A DNA stretch of 7,386 nucleotides from an uncultured Clostridia bacterium (GTDB lineage: Bacteria; Bacillota_A; Clostridia; Christensenellales; Aristaeellaceae). Location of the stretch: contig CAKUDW010000094.1 in assembly GCA_934645275.1 (NCBI GenBank), forward strand, positions 1 to 7,386, written 5' to 3'. The stretch's first letter is position 1. Each line of letters begins with the position of its first letter. The notes beneath the pieces are model-generated. The model was not told where the DNA came from and ran no database searches. It saw only the letters and a program-made list of their open reading frames with translations. This document shows positions 1 to 6,493 of this stretch, piece by piece. The position numbers and the translations under genes are program-made.

Positions 1-1391
1 GCGTTTCCCATCAGGCGGTATCAAAATGGGAAAACGGCCAGTCGCTGCCAGATTTGCAAACGCTGCTGGAACTCGCGCAATATTTTGGCTGTACGGTGGA
101 ACAGCTCGTGTACACCGATGCAGTGCAGCCGGAGCGTGGGGACGCGAAGGGCGGCGGCGATCCAAATGATGAACCTAAAGACGAGCCCGGCATCGGGCAG
201 GAGGAGGCAGGTATGATGAATTTTCAGCAGCTGCTGCAAATGGCGCCTTTCATGTCGAAAGAAGCCGTGGAAGAAATTGTGAACAACATGGATATTAAGC
301 TCAGCGGCGCGCAAATTGCGCGGCTGGCGCCGTTCGTGCGCACAGAATGCGTGGAGATGCTGGTTGAAAAGCATCATCCGGACATGACCTGGGACACGCT
401 GCGCAAAATCACGCCATACATGAGCCGCGAAGCTGTGGATACGTTGGCCAAGCAAATTGCCAGCGGCGAAAAGACCGTGCGTACGCCGGACGACGACATC
501 AACAGGACGCTTGGCGATATCGGCAAGGCATTTGATGACTTCGGCAAAGGCATGGGCAAGACATTCGACGGCATTGGCAAGGGTGTGGACAAGGTCGTGC
601 GTAAGGCCGTGAAGTTTGGTGGGAACGTAATCAATGAGATTTCGTCCGCCATCAGTGAGTTGTCCGCGGATTCAGATGGAACGCAGCAGCCCGCGCCGTT
701 GCGCTCCGAGCGGGCCATGGCCGTGCGCAAAAAAGCGTTTGAGCGCGCACTGGCGGATGGCAAGTGGGACTGGATCGGTGCGCACATCGGTGAAATTGAG
801 GGCGATGCGGCGCTCAAGGCGAGCATTGCGGCTCGGGCGCGCGAACTGAACATGCACGAGTGGATTTGCAGCTACATGGGCGGTTATGCCGATGAATCTA
901 CCATTGAAGCGGCTATCGAGGCCGGAAATTGGAGCTGGTTGGGTGAGAATGCCTGGCACTTTGAACCCGGCATGCAGGAGCGGGTCGCACTGGCGGCCAT
1001 GCGCGCGGAAAACTGGCAGTGGCTGGGCAGCCATGCCGCCGATTTGGAAATTGAAAACTGCGCGCCTGAAATCGCACGCACGGCCATGAAGTCCGGCGCG
1101 GCTGTGCTGGCGGCCCAGATTGCCGAGGAAAAACTATTGCCCGATCAGGTGGATGCGCTGGCAGCTGAGGCGTATCAGGACGGCGATTTCGACGCGCTGG
1201 ATCTGTTGATTGGTATTACGAGCAAGGATTTTCTGAACGAGACGCTCACGAAGCTGGCACAGGAGCGGCAGTGGGATCGTGTGCGCGCCTATATGCCCAG
1301 CGCCAATTCGGAAATGGCTGAAAAGCTCACTGAAATTGCCGTGGATCAGGGCGATTTCGATGCAGTGGATATGCTGGATAAATATCTGTGA
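1..1391 (+). CDS. XRE-family HTH protein with C-terminal helical-repeat (solenoid-like) region, 5' end cut by window
   Basis: The reading frame is open from the left edge (first full codon at base 3) to the TGA at 1389-1391. A TTG at 54 is not the real start: upstream codons read VSHQAVSKWENGQSLPD and run on into LQTLLELAQYFGCTVEQLV, the second half of a classic XRE/HTH_3 DNA-binding domain. About 20-25 N-terminal residues are therefore missing. Numbering from the TTG, an acidic/Gly-rich linker covers about 27-54. Three repeats with a P-[FY]-x-x-x-E-x-V core follow (P65, P93, P121). Residues 156-188 form an amphipathic stretch, and about 230-445 hold roughly eight tandem helical units, many with a G-N-W-x-W-L-G-like core. 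No membrane segment or enzyme motif is visible. The family pattern of XRE domains suggests sequence-specific DNA binding; the repeats suggest a protein-interaction surface. The function is unknown to me. lexA converges on it from the right, so it is not in an operon with the genes downstream. Confidence 0.85.
   Translation, partial: VSHQAVSKWENGQSLPDLQTLLELAQYFGCTVEQLVYTDAVQPERGDAKGGGDPNDEPKDEPGIGQEEAGMMNFQQLLQMAPFMSKEAVEEIVNNMDIKLSGAQIARLAPFVRTECVEMLVEKHHPDMTWDTLRKITPYMSREAVDTLAKQIASGEKTVRTPDDDINRTLGDIGKAFDDFGKGMGKTFDGIGKGVDKVVRKAVKFGGNVINEISSAISELSADSDGTQQPAPLRSERAMAVRKKAFERALADGKWDWIGAHIGEIEGDAALKASIAARARELNMHEWICSYMGGYADESTIEAAIEAGNWSWLGENAWHFEPGMQERVALAAMRAENWQWLGSHAADLEIENCAPEIARTAMKSGAAVLAAQIAEEKLLPDQVDALAAEAYQDGDFDALDLLIGITSKDFLNETLTKLAQERQWDRVRAYMPSANSEMAEKLTEIAVDQGDFDAVDMLDKYL
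219..449 (+). repeat. Three 28-residue protein repeats inside the HTH protein
   Basis: Residues 56-132 (numbered from the TTG at 54) contain three units whose cores are APFMSKEAVEEIV, APFVRTECVEMLV and TPYMSREAVDTLA. The conserved prolines lie at residues 65, 93 and 121, an exact 28-residue (84-base) period. Each unit looks like a helix, a Pro-aromatic turn and a second helix. The DNA copies are diverged, so this is an old protein-level duplication and not a recent DNA repeat. Confidence 0.8.
519..617 (+). repeat. 11-residue amphipathic repeat in the HTH protein
   Basis: Residues 156-188 read as consecutive 11-mers: IGKAFDDFGKG, MGKTFDGIGKG and a weaker VDKVVRKAVKF. Hydrophobic residues recur at positions 1, 5 and 8 of each unit, with Lys and Asp at the faces between. 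An 11-residue period fits an 11/3 amphipathic helix of the kind seen in some membrane- or lipid-surface-binding proteins. That role is inference only. Confidence 0.65.
741..1388 (+). repeat. About eight C-terminal helical-repeat units in the HTH protein
   Basis: Residues 230-445 contain recurring segments: LADGKWDWIGAHI, ELNMHEWICSYM, EAGNWSWLGENA, RAENWQWLGSHA, KSGAAVLAAQI, QDGDFDALDLL, QERQWDRVRAYM and DQGDFDAVDML. Equivalent positions (residues 240, 270, 295, 323, 351, 381, 409, 437) are 25-30 residues apart. The pattern resembles a two-helix alpha-solenoid repeat (HEAT/ARM/TPR-like in architecture). I cannot assign it to a named family by eye. Confidence 0.7.
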
Positions 1392-1406
1392 CACATAAAA
1401 ACGGTG

Positions 1407-1439
1407 AGGGCCGTCGCGGCAAAAAGCTGCGGCGGCCCT
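1407..1439. terminator. Strong hairpin between convergent genes, probable bidirectional terminator (best fit for lexA)
   Basis: A 14-base-pair stem (1407-1420 with 1426-1439, including two G-U type pairs) closes an AAAAA loop. It lies 15 bases after the stop of the HTH protein and about 70 bases after the lexA stop. On the minus strand the stem is followed, after five bases, by TTTTT (complement of 1397-1401), giving lexA a plausible though offset T-tract. On the plus strand no T-run follows (TTAAAATT), so termination of the left gene there is less certain. Confidence 0.75.
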
Positions 1440-1510
1440 TAAAATTCGGATGAGCATGCGAAACTCAAAGCATGCGGAAGAGATTCGACGATAAGTCCGG
1501 CGGTTTTACT

Positions 1511-2107
1511 TCAGAACTGCCTGAACAGTGCCACGACTTTGCCCAGTACCTGTACGTGGTCGGTGTAGATTGGGGCCATGTCGCGGTTTTCCGGTTGCAG
1601 GCGCACGCGATTATTTTCGTAAAAAATGCGCTTAACCGTGGCTTCGTCATCAATCATGGCCACGACCACTTCACCGTTTTCGGCGTCCGATTGCTGGCGC
1701 ACCACGATGATGTCGCCGTCGAGTATGCCGATTTCGATCATGCTTTCACCCTGTACGCGCAGACAGAACAGGTTGTCGCTGCCTACCATGTTTTGGGGCA
1801 GTGTGAGGTAATCTTCGATATTTTCAATGGCGAGAATCGGGAGCCCGGCTGTGACTTTGCCCACCAGAGGCACGCTGCGTCCACGAGCTACGCTGTTGTC
1901 CAGTATCTCCAGTGCGCGCGGTTTGGTGGAATCGCGGCGAATTAGCCCGCGCTTTTCCAGATTGTTCAGATGCGCGTGTACGGTCGAGGTAGATCTCAAC
2001 CCGACGGCGGCGCATATTTCGCGTACGGATGGCGGATAGCCCTTATCCTCGATCTCTCTTCGAATAAAATCGAGTATTTTTTGTTGATTCTCAATGGATG
2101 CGCGCAT
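1511..2107 (-). CDS. lexA: LexA repressor of the SOS response (S24 self-cleaving)
   Basis: This 198-residue protein has the full length and layout of LexA. Residues 1-65 are the winged-helix DNA-binding domain, with the signature [15 protein letters not shown] and the recognition segment [18 protein letters not shown], very close to Bacillus LexA. The C-terminal half is the S24 latent protease: the scissile Ala87-Gly88 in KVTAGLP, the catalytic Ser122 in [14 protein letters not shown], and Lys159 in ATVKR. RecA on single-stranded DNA is known to trigger self-cleavage in this family and so release SOS genes. All key residues are present, so it should be active. The ATG at 2107 is set by AAGGAGG nine bases upstream. 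A LexA box over the promoter indicates autoregulation. The gene is monocistronic within this window, convergent with the HTH protein and divergent from the division cluster. Confidence 0.97.
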   Translation of the reverse strand: MRASIENQQKILDFIRREIEDKGYPPSVREICAAVGLRSTSTVHAHLNNLEKRGLIRRDSTKPRALEILDNSVARGRSVPLVGKVTAGLPILAIENIEDYLTLPQNMVGSDNLFCLRVQGESMIEIGILDGDIIVVRQQSDAENGEVVVAMIDDEATVKRIFYENNRVRLQPENRDMAPIYTDHVQVLGKVVALFRQF

Positions 2108-2116
2108 GGTTCCGTT

Positions 2117-2123
2117 CCTCCTT
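2117..2123 (-). promoter_or_regulatory. Ribosome binding site of lexA
   Basis: The minus strand reads AAGGAGG here, nine bases before the ATG of lexA. It is a near-perfect Shine-Dalgarno site and fixes the start codon. Confidence 0.85.
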
Positions 2124-2149
2124 ACGATACACTTAAAACCATTTACCTG

Positions 2150-2179
2150 ATTCTACCATACTTTAGATTCAAATGCAAA
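2150..2179 (-). promoter_or_regulatory. lexA promoter
   Basis: On the minus strand there is a TAGAAT -10 (2150-2155) preceded by TGG, an extended -10. Eighteen bases upstream lies TTTGCA (2174-2179), a 4/6 match to a -35. The predicted transcript start is roughly 35 bases ahead of the lexA ATG. The -35 is overlapped by the LexA box, as expected for an autoregulated repressor gene. Confidence 0.6.
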
Positions 2180-2189
2180 CATTTGTTCG
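2176..2189. promoter_or_regulatory. LexA operator (SOS box)
   Basis: The sequence CAAACATTTGTTCG matches the Gram-positive LexA box CGAAC-N4-GTTCG at nine of ten fixed positions; only the second base differs. It covers the presumed -35 of lexA, so bound LexA would block its own transcription. It is about 100 bases upstream of the rightward -10 at 2293, too far to occlude that promoter directly. Confidence 0.8.
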
Positions 2190-2271
2190 TGTAGACGCCG
2201 GAATTGGCGCTTTTTCAACACAAAACTATTTCCGGGTTTTTAAATACTGTGAAGATACTGTCAAATATATC

Positions 2272-2298
2272 CTGTCATATCGAACGCTGTGTTATAAT
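2272..2298 (+). promoter_or_regulatory. Probable promoter of the division/cell-wall cluster
   Basis: A perfect TATAAT (2293-2298) is preceded by TGT, giving an extended -10 (TGTTATAAT). The -35 is poor: CTGTCA at 2272-2277 with a short 15-base spacer. The surrounding region (about 2120-2300) is far more AT-rich than the flanking genes. Transcription would begin near 2305, leaving a leader of about 135 bases before the ftsL-like start at 2440. Confidence 0.65.
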
Positions 2299-2424
2299 AC
2301 GAACACACCGTGCCCCGCGTTGTTTTTTTCGCATGGCGGTATGTCGCGGCAAAGCTTCGCATAGGAAGTGATAGTGCGGCGCGCAAAGTCTCTCGCGGCG
2401 CTGGGCAGGTCCTTTGAGCGGCAT

Positions 2425-2430
2425 GGAGGA
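2425..2430 (+). promoter_or_regulatory. Ribosome binding site choosing the ATG at 2440 for the ftsL-like gene
   Basis: GGAGGA lies nine bases before ATG 2440. The longer alternatives, GTG at 2368 or 2374, have only AGGAAG-like matches that are very close or overlapping. The strong site therefore favours the shorter protein. Confidence 0.65.
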
Positions 2431-2439
2431 AATGAGCTT

Positions 2440-2811
2440 ATGGATGTGCATGGAAGGAGTCGCCCGCGGCGCAGATCAAGCAGAGGCCGTGCGCTGGCGA
2501 TATTGGCGGCGGCAGTGCTCTTCGCGGGCCTGTTCATGCAAATATCCATGCTTTCCAGAACATCCGCGCAGATCAAGCGTGCGGCTGCGCTTGAGAAAGA
2601 AATTGGCGAGCTGAGTGCGAACGCCGAAAACCTTGAACTGTGCATTAACCAATACCACAATCTGGAATCCATTGCCGCGCGAGCGCGGCAACTGGGCATG
2701 CAAAAACCGGATGCGTCGCAGATTCGCGTGGTACGCGTGGCGAAGCCATCCGGCAAAGATACCTCCGCACAGGCCGCCGAAGCGGCGGACAGTTTGACAG
2801 CCATGAACTGA
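2440..2811 (+). CDS. ftsL: FtsL/DivIC-like septum formation protein
   Basis: A small bitopic protein of 123 residues. It has a very basic cytoplasmic tail (residues 1-17, Arg-rich), one membrane segment at about 18-38 (ALAILAAAVLFAGLFMQISML without its last residue), then an extracellular coiled coil at about 41-76. A conserved end follows, IAARARQLGMQKP (about 78-90), the hallmark of the FtsL/DivIC family. In known systems these proteins join DivIB/FtsQ at the division site and activate the FtsW-FtsI septal synthase. Its position directly before the FtsI-type transpeptidase (29-base gap) favours FtsL over DivIC, which usually sits elsewhere, but sequence alone does not separate the two. The frame is open upstream to GTG 2368, which would add 24 residues (IVRRAKSLAALGRS and onward); I prefer ATG 2440 because of its GGAGGA site. 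It is probably the first gene of the cluster transcribed from the promoter near 2293. Confidence 0.8.
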   Translation: MDVHGRSRPRRRSSRGRALAILAAAVLFAGLFMQISMLSRTSAQIKRAAALEKEIGELSANAENLELCINQYHNLESIAARARQLGMQKPDASQIRVVRVAKPSGKDTSAQAAEAADSLTAMN

Positions 2812-2825
2812 TAAATTGCTGCGGC

Positions 2826-2833
2826 GGGGAGGG
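2826..2833 (+). promoter_or_regulatory. Ribosome binding site supporting a GTG start for the transpeptidase
   Basis: GGGGAGGG lies seven bases before GTG 2841. The nearby ATG at 2834 is in another frame, so GTG is the start that matches both the Shine-Dalgarno spacing and the membrane-anchor protein. Confidence 0.75.
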
Positions 2834-2840
2834 ATGAAGC

Positions 2841-5012
2841 GTGGTTCTTACCGGACCGGTCATCCGTCGCCGACTTGCGCTGTTGATGGCCATATTTCTG
2901 GCGCTGTTTCTGTTGCTCGGCGTGCGACTGTTCGATTTGCAGGTTTTGCAGGCGCAGTCGCTTCAGACGCGCGCGCAGGCGCAGTGGACGAGCGAAAGCA
3001 GCATTCGTCCCACGCGCGGTCGAATTCTGGATCGCAACGGCGCGGTACTCGCGCAGAGCGCCACGGCCTATACGCTGTGTGCAAGTCCGCGGCGCGTGAA
3101 TGATGCTCGCGCGCTCGCGCGCATCATTTCGCCCGTGATCGGCATGGATGAGGACACAATTGCCGAAAAGGTTGCCGACCGCAGCCGCGGCGGCGTTACG
3201 CTCAAGCGTCAGCTGCCACGAGAAAGCGCACAGGAAATACGGATGCTGGTTGCCGCGGATGCGAAGGCAGGCGACGGCATGCTTTCCGGCCTGTATCTGG
3301 AAGAGGAAAGCCGTCGCTATTATCCGATGGGAGATTTTGCCTGCCAGTTGCTGGGGCTGACTACCATCGACGGCACGGGTCAGGCGGGGCTGGAGCAATC
3401 GTTGAACAGCTACCTGTCTGGTAAGAACGGCCGCGTGCTGGAGGAAATCGACGGTAAGGGGCGTGAACTGGACTATTCCGCCAGCGAGTACATTGCTGCA
3501 GTGGAAGGCGGCAGTGTGAAACTGACGATTGACGCTTCCATTCAGAGCTTTGCTGAAAAGGCGGCGCGCGAGGCGATGGATGTGAACAACGCAAAGGCCG
3601 TGCGCGTACTGGCCATGAATCCGAATACCGGCGAAATATTGGCGATGGTAAACAAGCCGGACTACGATCTGAATGATCCGCCCCGCAGCGACGTTTCTGC
3701 GCTTACTGAGCTGATGCGCAACCGCTGCGTGACGGACGCCTACGAGCCGGGCTCTACATTTAAGATATTGACCGCTGCTTCTGCGCTGGACGCGGGGTTG
3801 GTCACGCCGTCGGAGGGCTTTTACTGCTCGGGTTCGATCCATGTGGAAGGCGGCCGAATCAAGTGCTGGGGCAAGCCGCATGGGGCGGAAAGTTTTGCGC
3901 AGGCACTCCAAAACTCCTGCAATCCCGTTTTTGTGGAAATGGGCCTGCGGCTTGGTATAGATCGCTTTTACGACTATCTGTCGGCCTTCGGTATCGGCGC
4001 CGCGACCGGCGTAGATATCCCGGGCGAGGCGGGCGGCATTGTGATTTCACGCAGCACGGTCAAGCGCGTGGACATCGCGCGAATTGGCTTCGGTCAGTCG
4101 GTGGCGGTTACGCCGGTACAGCTGTTGACGGCAGCTTGCGCTGCGATCAACGGCGGACGATTGTTGACGCCGTATGTGGTGCGCGAGATTACCGATGGCG
4201 GTGGAGAGACGATTTATCGCGGGGCGACTCACGTGCGCGCGAATCCCATTAAGGCGGAAACCTCCGCTGTGATGCGTACGTTGCTCGAAGGCGTGGTGCG
4301 CGAGGGCGGCGGCAAAAACGCCGCCGTGCCGGGCTATCGCGTCGGCGGCAAGACGGGCACGGCGCAGGTGTATGTTGACGGCGTAGTTTCTACGGACAGG
4401 CATATCGGCTCCTTCCTGGGCTTTGCCCCGGTGGATGATCCGCAGATTGCACTGCTCGTGATCGTGGAGGAGGCGGACGTGGCCATCGATTTTGGAAGCG
4501 TGACCGCCGCGCCGTTCGCGGGCGAAATTCTCAGGCAGTCGCTCATGTATATGGGCGTCGCACCGGAGGAAGATGGCGAAAGGGCGGAGCCGGTTTTTGT
4601 GCCGGATGTGCAGGGGCTCACCCTTTCAGAGGCTGAGGCACGCGTGCGCGAGGCCGGACTTGACTGCGTGTTCAACGGTGAGGGCGGCCACGTAATCAAC
4701 CAGCTCCCAGCAGCGGGCGCACAGATGAATCGCGGTTCGCTGATGATGCTGTATGTTGACAACTTAACAGACTTGCGGGATAATAATATAATCGGCGTGC
4801 CGGATGTGAAGGGCATGTCGGTGTTGGAGGCCAACCGGACATTGAGATCCTATGGCTTGAAGCTGCGCATCGAGGGCAGCGGGCTGGCAAAGTCGCAATC
4901 GCCCGCCGCGGATGAAAAAGTCTGCCCCTCGGCAACGGTTACGGTGGTGTTTGAGCCGCCAGACGCTGTCGAGGAAAAAACCCAGAGTGAATTACAGGGG
5001 GAAGCAGAATGA
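2841..5012 (+). CDS. ftsI: Class B penicillin-binding protein, FtsI/SpoVD type, with two PASTA domains
   Basis: This 723-residue monofunctional transpeptidase crosslinks peptidoglycan at the septum. Residues 1-11 are a short basic tail and about 12-30 a membrane anchor. The N-terminal dimerisation/pedestal domain spans about 45-225, with the RGRILDRNG motif at 59-67. The transpeptidase domain spans about 250-570 with all three active-site motifs: STFK (nucleophile Ser305, Lys308), SCN (Ser359-Asn361) and KTGTAQ (Lys504). Two PASTA domains follow, at about 587-640 and 653-705, each opening with VPDV and joined by an Asn/Asp-rich linker. PASTA-bearing class B enzymes next to murE are annotated either as division FtsI/PBP2x/PBP2B or as sporulation SpoVD. 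With an ftsL-like gene directly upstream the division role is likelier, but SpoVD cannot be excluded. The start is GTG. The gene overlaps murE by four bases (ATGA), implying translational coupling. It is the expected target of beta-lactams. Confidence 0.94.
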   Translation: MVLTGPVIRRRLALLMAIFLALFLLLGVRLFDLQVLQAQSLQTRAQAQWTSESSIRPTRGRILDRNGAVLAQSATAYTLCASPRRVNDARALARIISPVIGMDEDTIAEKVADRSRGGVTLKRQLPRESAQEIRMLVAADAKAGDGMLSGLYLEEESRRYYPMGDFACQLLGLTTIDGTGQAGLEQSLNSYLSGKNGRVLEEIDGKGRELDYSASEYIAAVEGGSVKLTIDASIQSFAEKAAREAMDVNNAKAVRVLAMNPNTGEILAMVNKPDYDLNDPPRSDVSALTELMRNRCVTDAYEPGSTFKILTAASALDAGLVTPSEGFYCSGSIHVEGGRIKCWGKPHGAESFAQALQNSCNPVFVEMGLRLGIDRFYDYLSAFGIGAATGVDIPGEAGGIVISRSTVKRVDIARIGFGQSVAVTPVQLLTAACAAINGGRLLTPYVVREITDGGGETIYRGATHVRANPIKAETSAVMRTLLEGVVREGGGKNAAVPGYRVGGKTGTAQVYVDGVVSTDRHIGSFLGFAPVDDPQIALLVIVEEADVAIDFGSVTAAPFAGEILRQSLMYMGVAPEEDGERAEPVFVPDVQGLTLSEAEARVREAGLDCVFNGEGGHVINQLPAAGAQMNRGSLMMLYVDNLTDLRDNNIIGVPDVKGMSVLEANRTLRSYGLKLRIEGSGLAKSQSPAADEKVCPSATVTVVFEPPDAVEEKTQSELQGEAE

Positions 5013-6466
5013 AACTGAGTGTATTGACGGCCACGATTCCGGGGAAAGTTCAGATTATCGGCAATCGTGATGTTGAAATAGGCAATATCTGCATCGATTC
5101 CAGAAAGGTTCAGCCGGGGGACTTGTTTGTGTGTACGCCCGGATTCAAGATGGACGCGCATCGCTTCGCGCCCCAGGCGGTAGCTGCCGGTGCGGCGGCG
5201 CTGCTGGTGGCTCGCCCGCTGGAGGTGGACGTGCCGCAGGTTGTGGTGGAGGATGTGCGCTTGGCGCTCTCCTATGCGGCGGCCCAGTTCCATGATAATC
5301 CGGCCCGTAAGATGTGCATGATCGGTATTACCGGCACGAAGGGGAAGACCACCACCAGCTTCCTGCTCAAGTCCATTCTTGAGGAAGCGGGTAAAAAGGT
5401 TGGCTTGATCGGCACCGTGTGTTCGATGATCGGCGACGAGACCATTCCTACGAAGCTTACCACGCCGGATCCTGTGGATACGCAGGCAATGCTGGCGCGC
5501 ATGGTGGATGCGGGCGTGGATTGCGTGGTGATGGAGGTTTCCGCGCATGCGCTGGCACTGGATCGGCTGGCGGGAATCGTGTTCGATGTGGGCGCATTTT
5601 CCAATTTTTCACAGGATCATCTGGACTTCTTCGATACGATGGAGCGCTATTTCGACTGTAAGATGCGCTTCTTTGATCCGGCGATGACGCGCACCATCGT
5701 CTATAATACCGACGATGACCATGTGGCTGCGGGCATGCGCAGGCTTGGGCGCGATGCGCTGCGCGTAGGCATTCGCGAGGGCAGTGACGTGTACGCCAAC
5801 GATATTGAGATTGGCGAGAGCGGTTCGAATTTCCTGATGTCGTGGCACAAGCATTTCCGCGTGTCCGTTGCACTGAAGCTGGCGGGTATTTTTAACGTGT
5901 ACAATGCGCTGCTGGCGGCGGGCATTTGCATCCAGCTGGGCATCGATCCGGATACCATTCGCCGCGGCCTTGAGGACGTGCGCTCCGTGCCCGGCCGCAT
6001 TGAGCTGCTGGAAACTGGTACGCCCTATCGCGTGATTTTGGACTATGCGCATTCGCCGGACAGCCTGGAGAATATTCTCAAGGCCATTCGGCAAACGGCG
6101 AAGGGCCGCATGATTGCCCTGTTTGGCTGCGGCGGCAACCGTGACCGCGCGAAGCGCCCGCTGATGGGCGAGGTGGCGGGCGAACTGTCCGATTTCTGCA
6201 TTTTGACCAGCGATAATCCGCGCGGCGAGGACCCGATGGATATTCTCAATGCCATCGAGGAGGGCATACGGGGTACCGGCTGCGAATACGTGGTGATCGA
6301 AAACCGCCGTGAGGCCATCAAGTACGCCCTGACACATGCGAAGCCCTCGGATGTGGTGGTGTTGGCAGGCAAGGGCCACGAAACCTATCAGGAAATCAAG
6401 GGCGTGCGCTATCCATTTAATGAAAAGATCGTGGTAGCGGAGCTCCTGAAGGAAATCAATCAGTAA
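5009..6466 (+). CDS. murE: UDP-MurNAc-tripeptide synthetase (meso-diaminopimelate-adding)
   Basis: A cytoplasmic ATP-dependent ligase of 485 residues, normal full length. It adds the third amino acid to UDP-MurNAc-L-Ala-D-Glu. The N-terminal UDP-binding domain (about 1-100) includes IDSRKVQPGDLFV. The central ATPase domain has the P-loop GTKGKTTT (109-116), TTPDP (151-155), SAHAL (178-182), SQDHLDFF (201-208) and Lys218 in YFDCKMRFF, the expected carbamylated lysine. The C-terminal domain has DYAHSPDSL (345-353), GCGGNRDRAKRP (373-384) and DNPRGE (402-407). DNPR with Arg405 is the known selector for meso-diaminopimelate; lysine-adding enzymes carry different residues there, so an mDAP-type wall is inferred. 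The ATG overlaps the transpeptidase stop (ATGA) and has GGGGGA six bases upstream. mraY follows after 27 bases; murF, the usual next gene, is absent. Confidence 0.97.
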   Translation: MKLSVLTATIPGKVQIIGNRDVEIGNICIDSRKVQPGDLFVCTPGFKMDAHRFAPQAVAAGAAALLVARPLEVDVPQVVVEDVRLALSYAAAQFHDNPARKMCMIGITGTKGKTTTSFLLKSILEEAGKKVGLIGTVCSMIGDETIPTKLTTPDPVDTQAMLARMVDAGVDCVVMEVSAHALALDRLAGIVFDVGAFSNFSQDHLDFFDTMERYFDCKMRFFDPAMTRTIVYNTDDDHVAAGMRRLGRDALRVGIREGSDVYANDIEIGESGSNFLMSWHKHFRVSVALKLAGIFNVYNALLAAGICIQLGIDPDTIRRGLEDVRSVPGRIELLETGTPYRVILDYAHSPDSLENILKAIRQTAKGRMIALFGCGGNRDRAKRPLMGEVAGELSDFCILTSDNPRGEDPMDILNAIEEGIRGTGCEYVVIENRREAIKYALTHAKPSDVVVLAGKGHETYQEIKGVRYPFNEKIVVAELLKEINQ

Positions 6467-6493
6467 GGCTGATAAAGTTGGAGGGAACAGAAG

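Larger units (their letters stand above)
2190..2439. other. Remainder of the lexA/ftsL intergenic region and mRNA leader
   Basis: Together with the lexA control sites this makes a 332-base stretch without a convincing gene. Left of the rightward promoter it is AT-rich and contains ATACTGT twice, 11 bases apart (2244-2250 and 2255-2261), with a related CCTGTCAT at 2271-2278. The leader (about 2305-2439) holds a run of seven T (2323-2329) without a good preceding hairpin and two copies of TTCGCAT (2328-2334, 2356-2362). I see no riboswitch or leader peptide that I can support. Confidence 0.5.

Noticed and set aside
54..56. TTG at 54 as the true start of the left-hand protein
   Set aside because: In-frame codons upstream encode the conserved first part of an XRE recognition helix (HQAVSKWENG), so the gene starts before the window.
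1472..1945. 157-residue plus-strand open frame across lexA
   Set aside because: It lies antisense to the catalytic part of lexA, has no good ribosome site, and its protein has no recognisable features.
2281..2304. CGAAC at 2281 with GTT downstream, and a second GAAC at 2301, considered as another LexA box near the rightward promoter
   Set aside because: The half-sites have the wrong spacing (five instead of four) or orientation, and the second half does not match GTTCG.
2311..2329. Run of seven T after a GC-rich stretch, considered as a terminator or attenuator in the leader
   Set aside because: No convincing stem precedes it; the best pairing is short and mismatched.
2173..2364. 63-residue plus-strand open frame in the intergenic region, considered as a small SOS-induced protein like YneA
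   Set aside because: It begins inside the LexA box, runs through the rightward -10 element, lacks a Shine-Dalgarno site and shows no membrane segment or LysM motif.
2292..3911. 539-residue open frame on the minus strand opposite ftsL and ftsI
   Set aside because: It is antisense to two genes with clear family motifs, is rich in Arg/His/Ala as expected of a GC-driven shadow frame, and has no recognisable domain.
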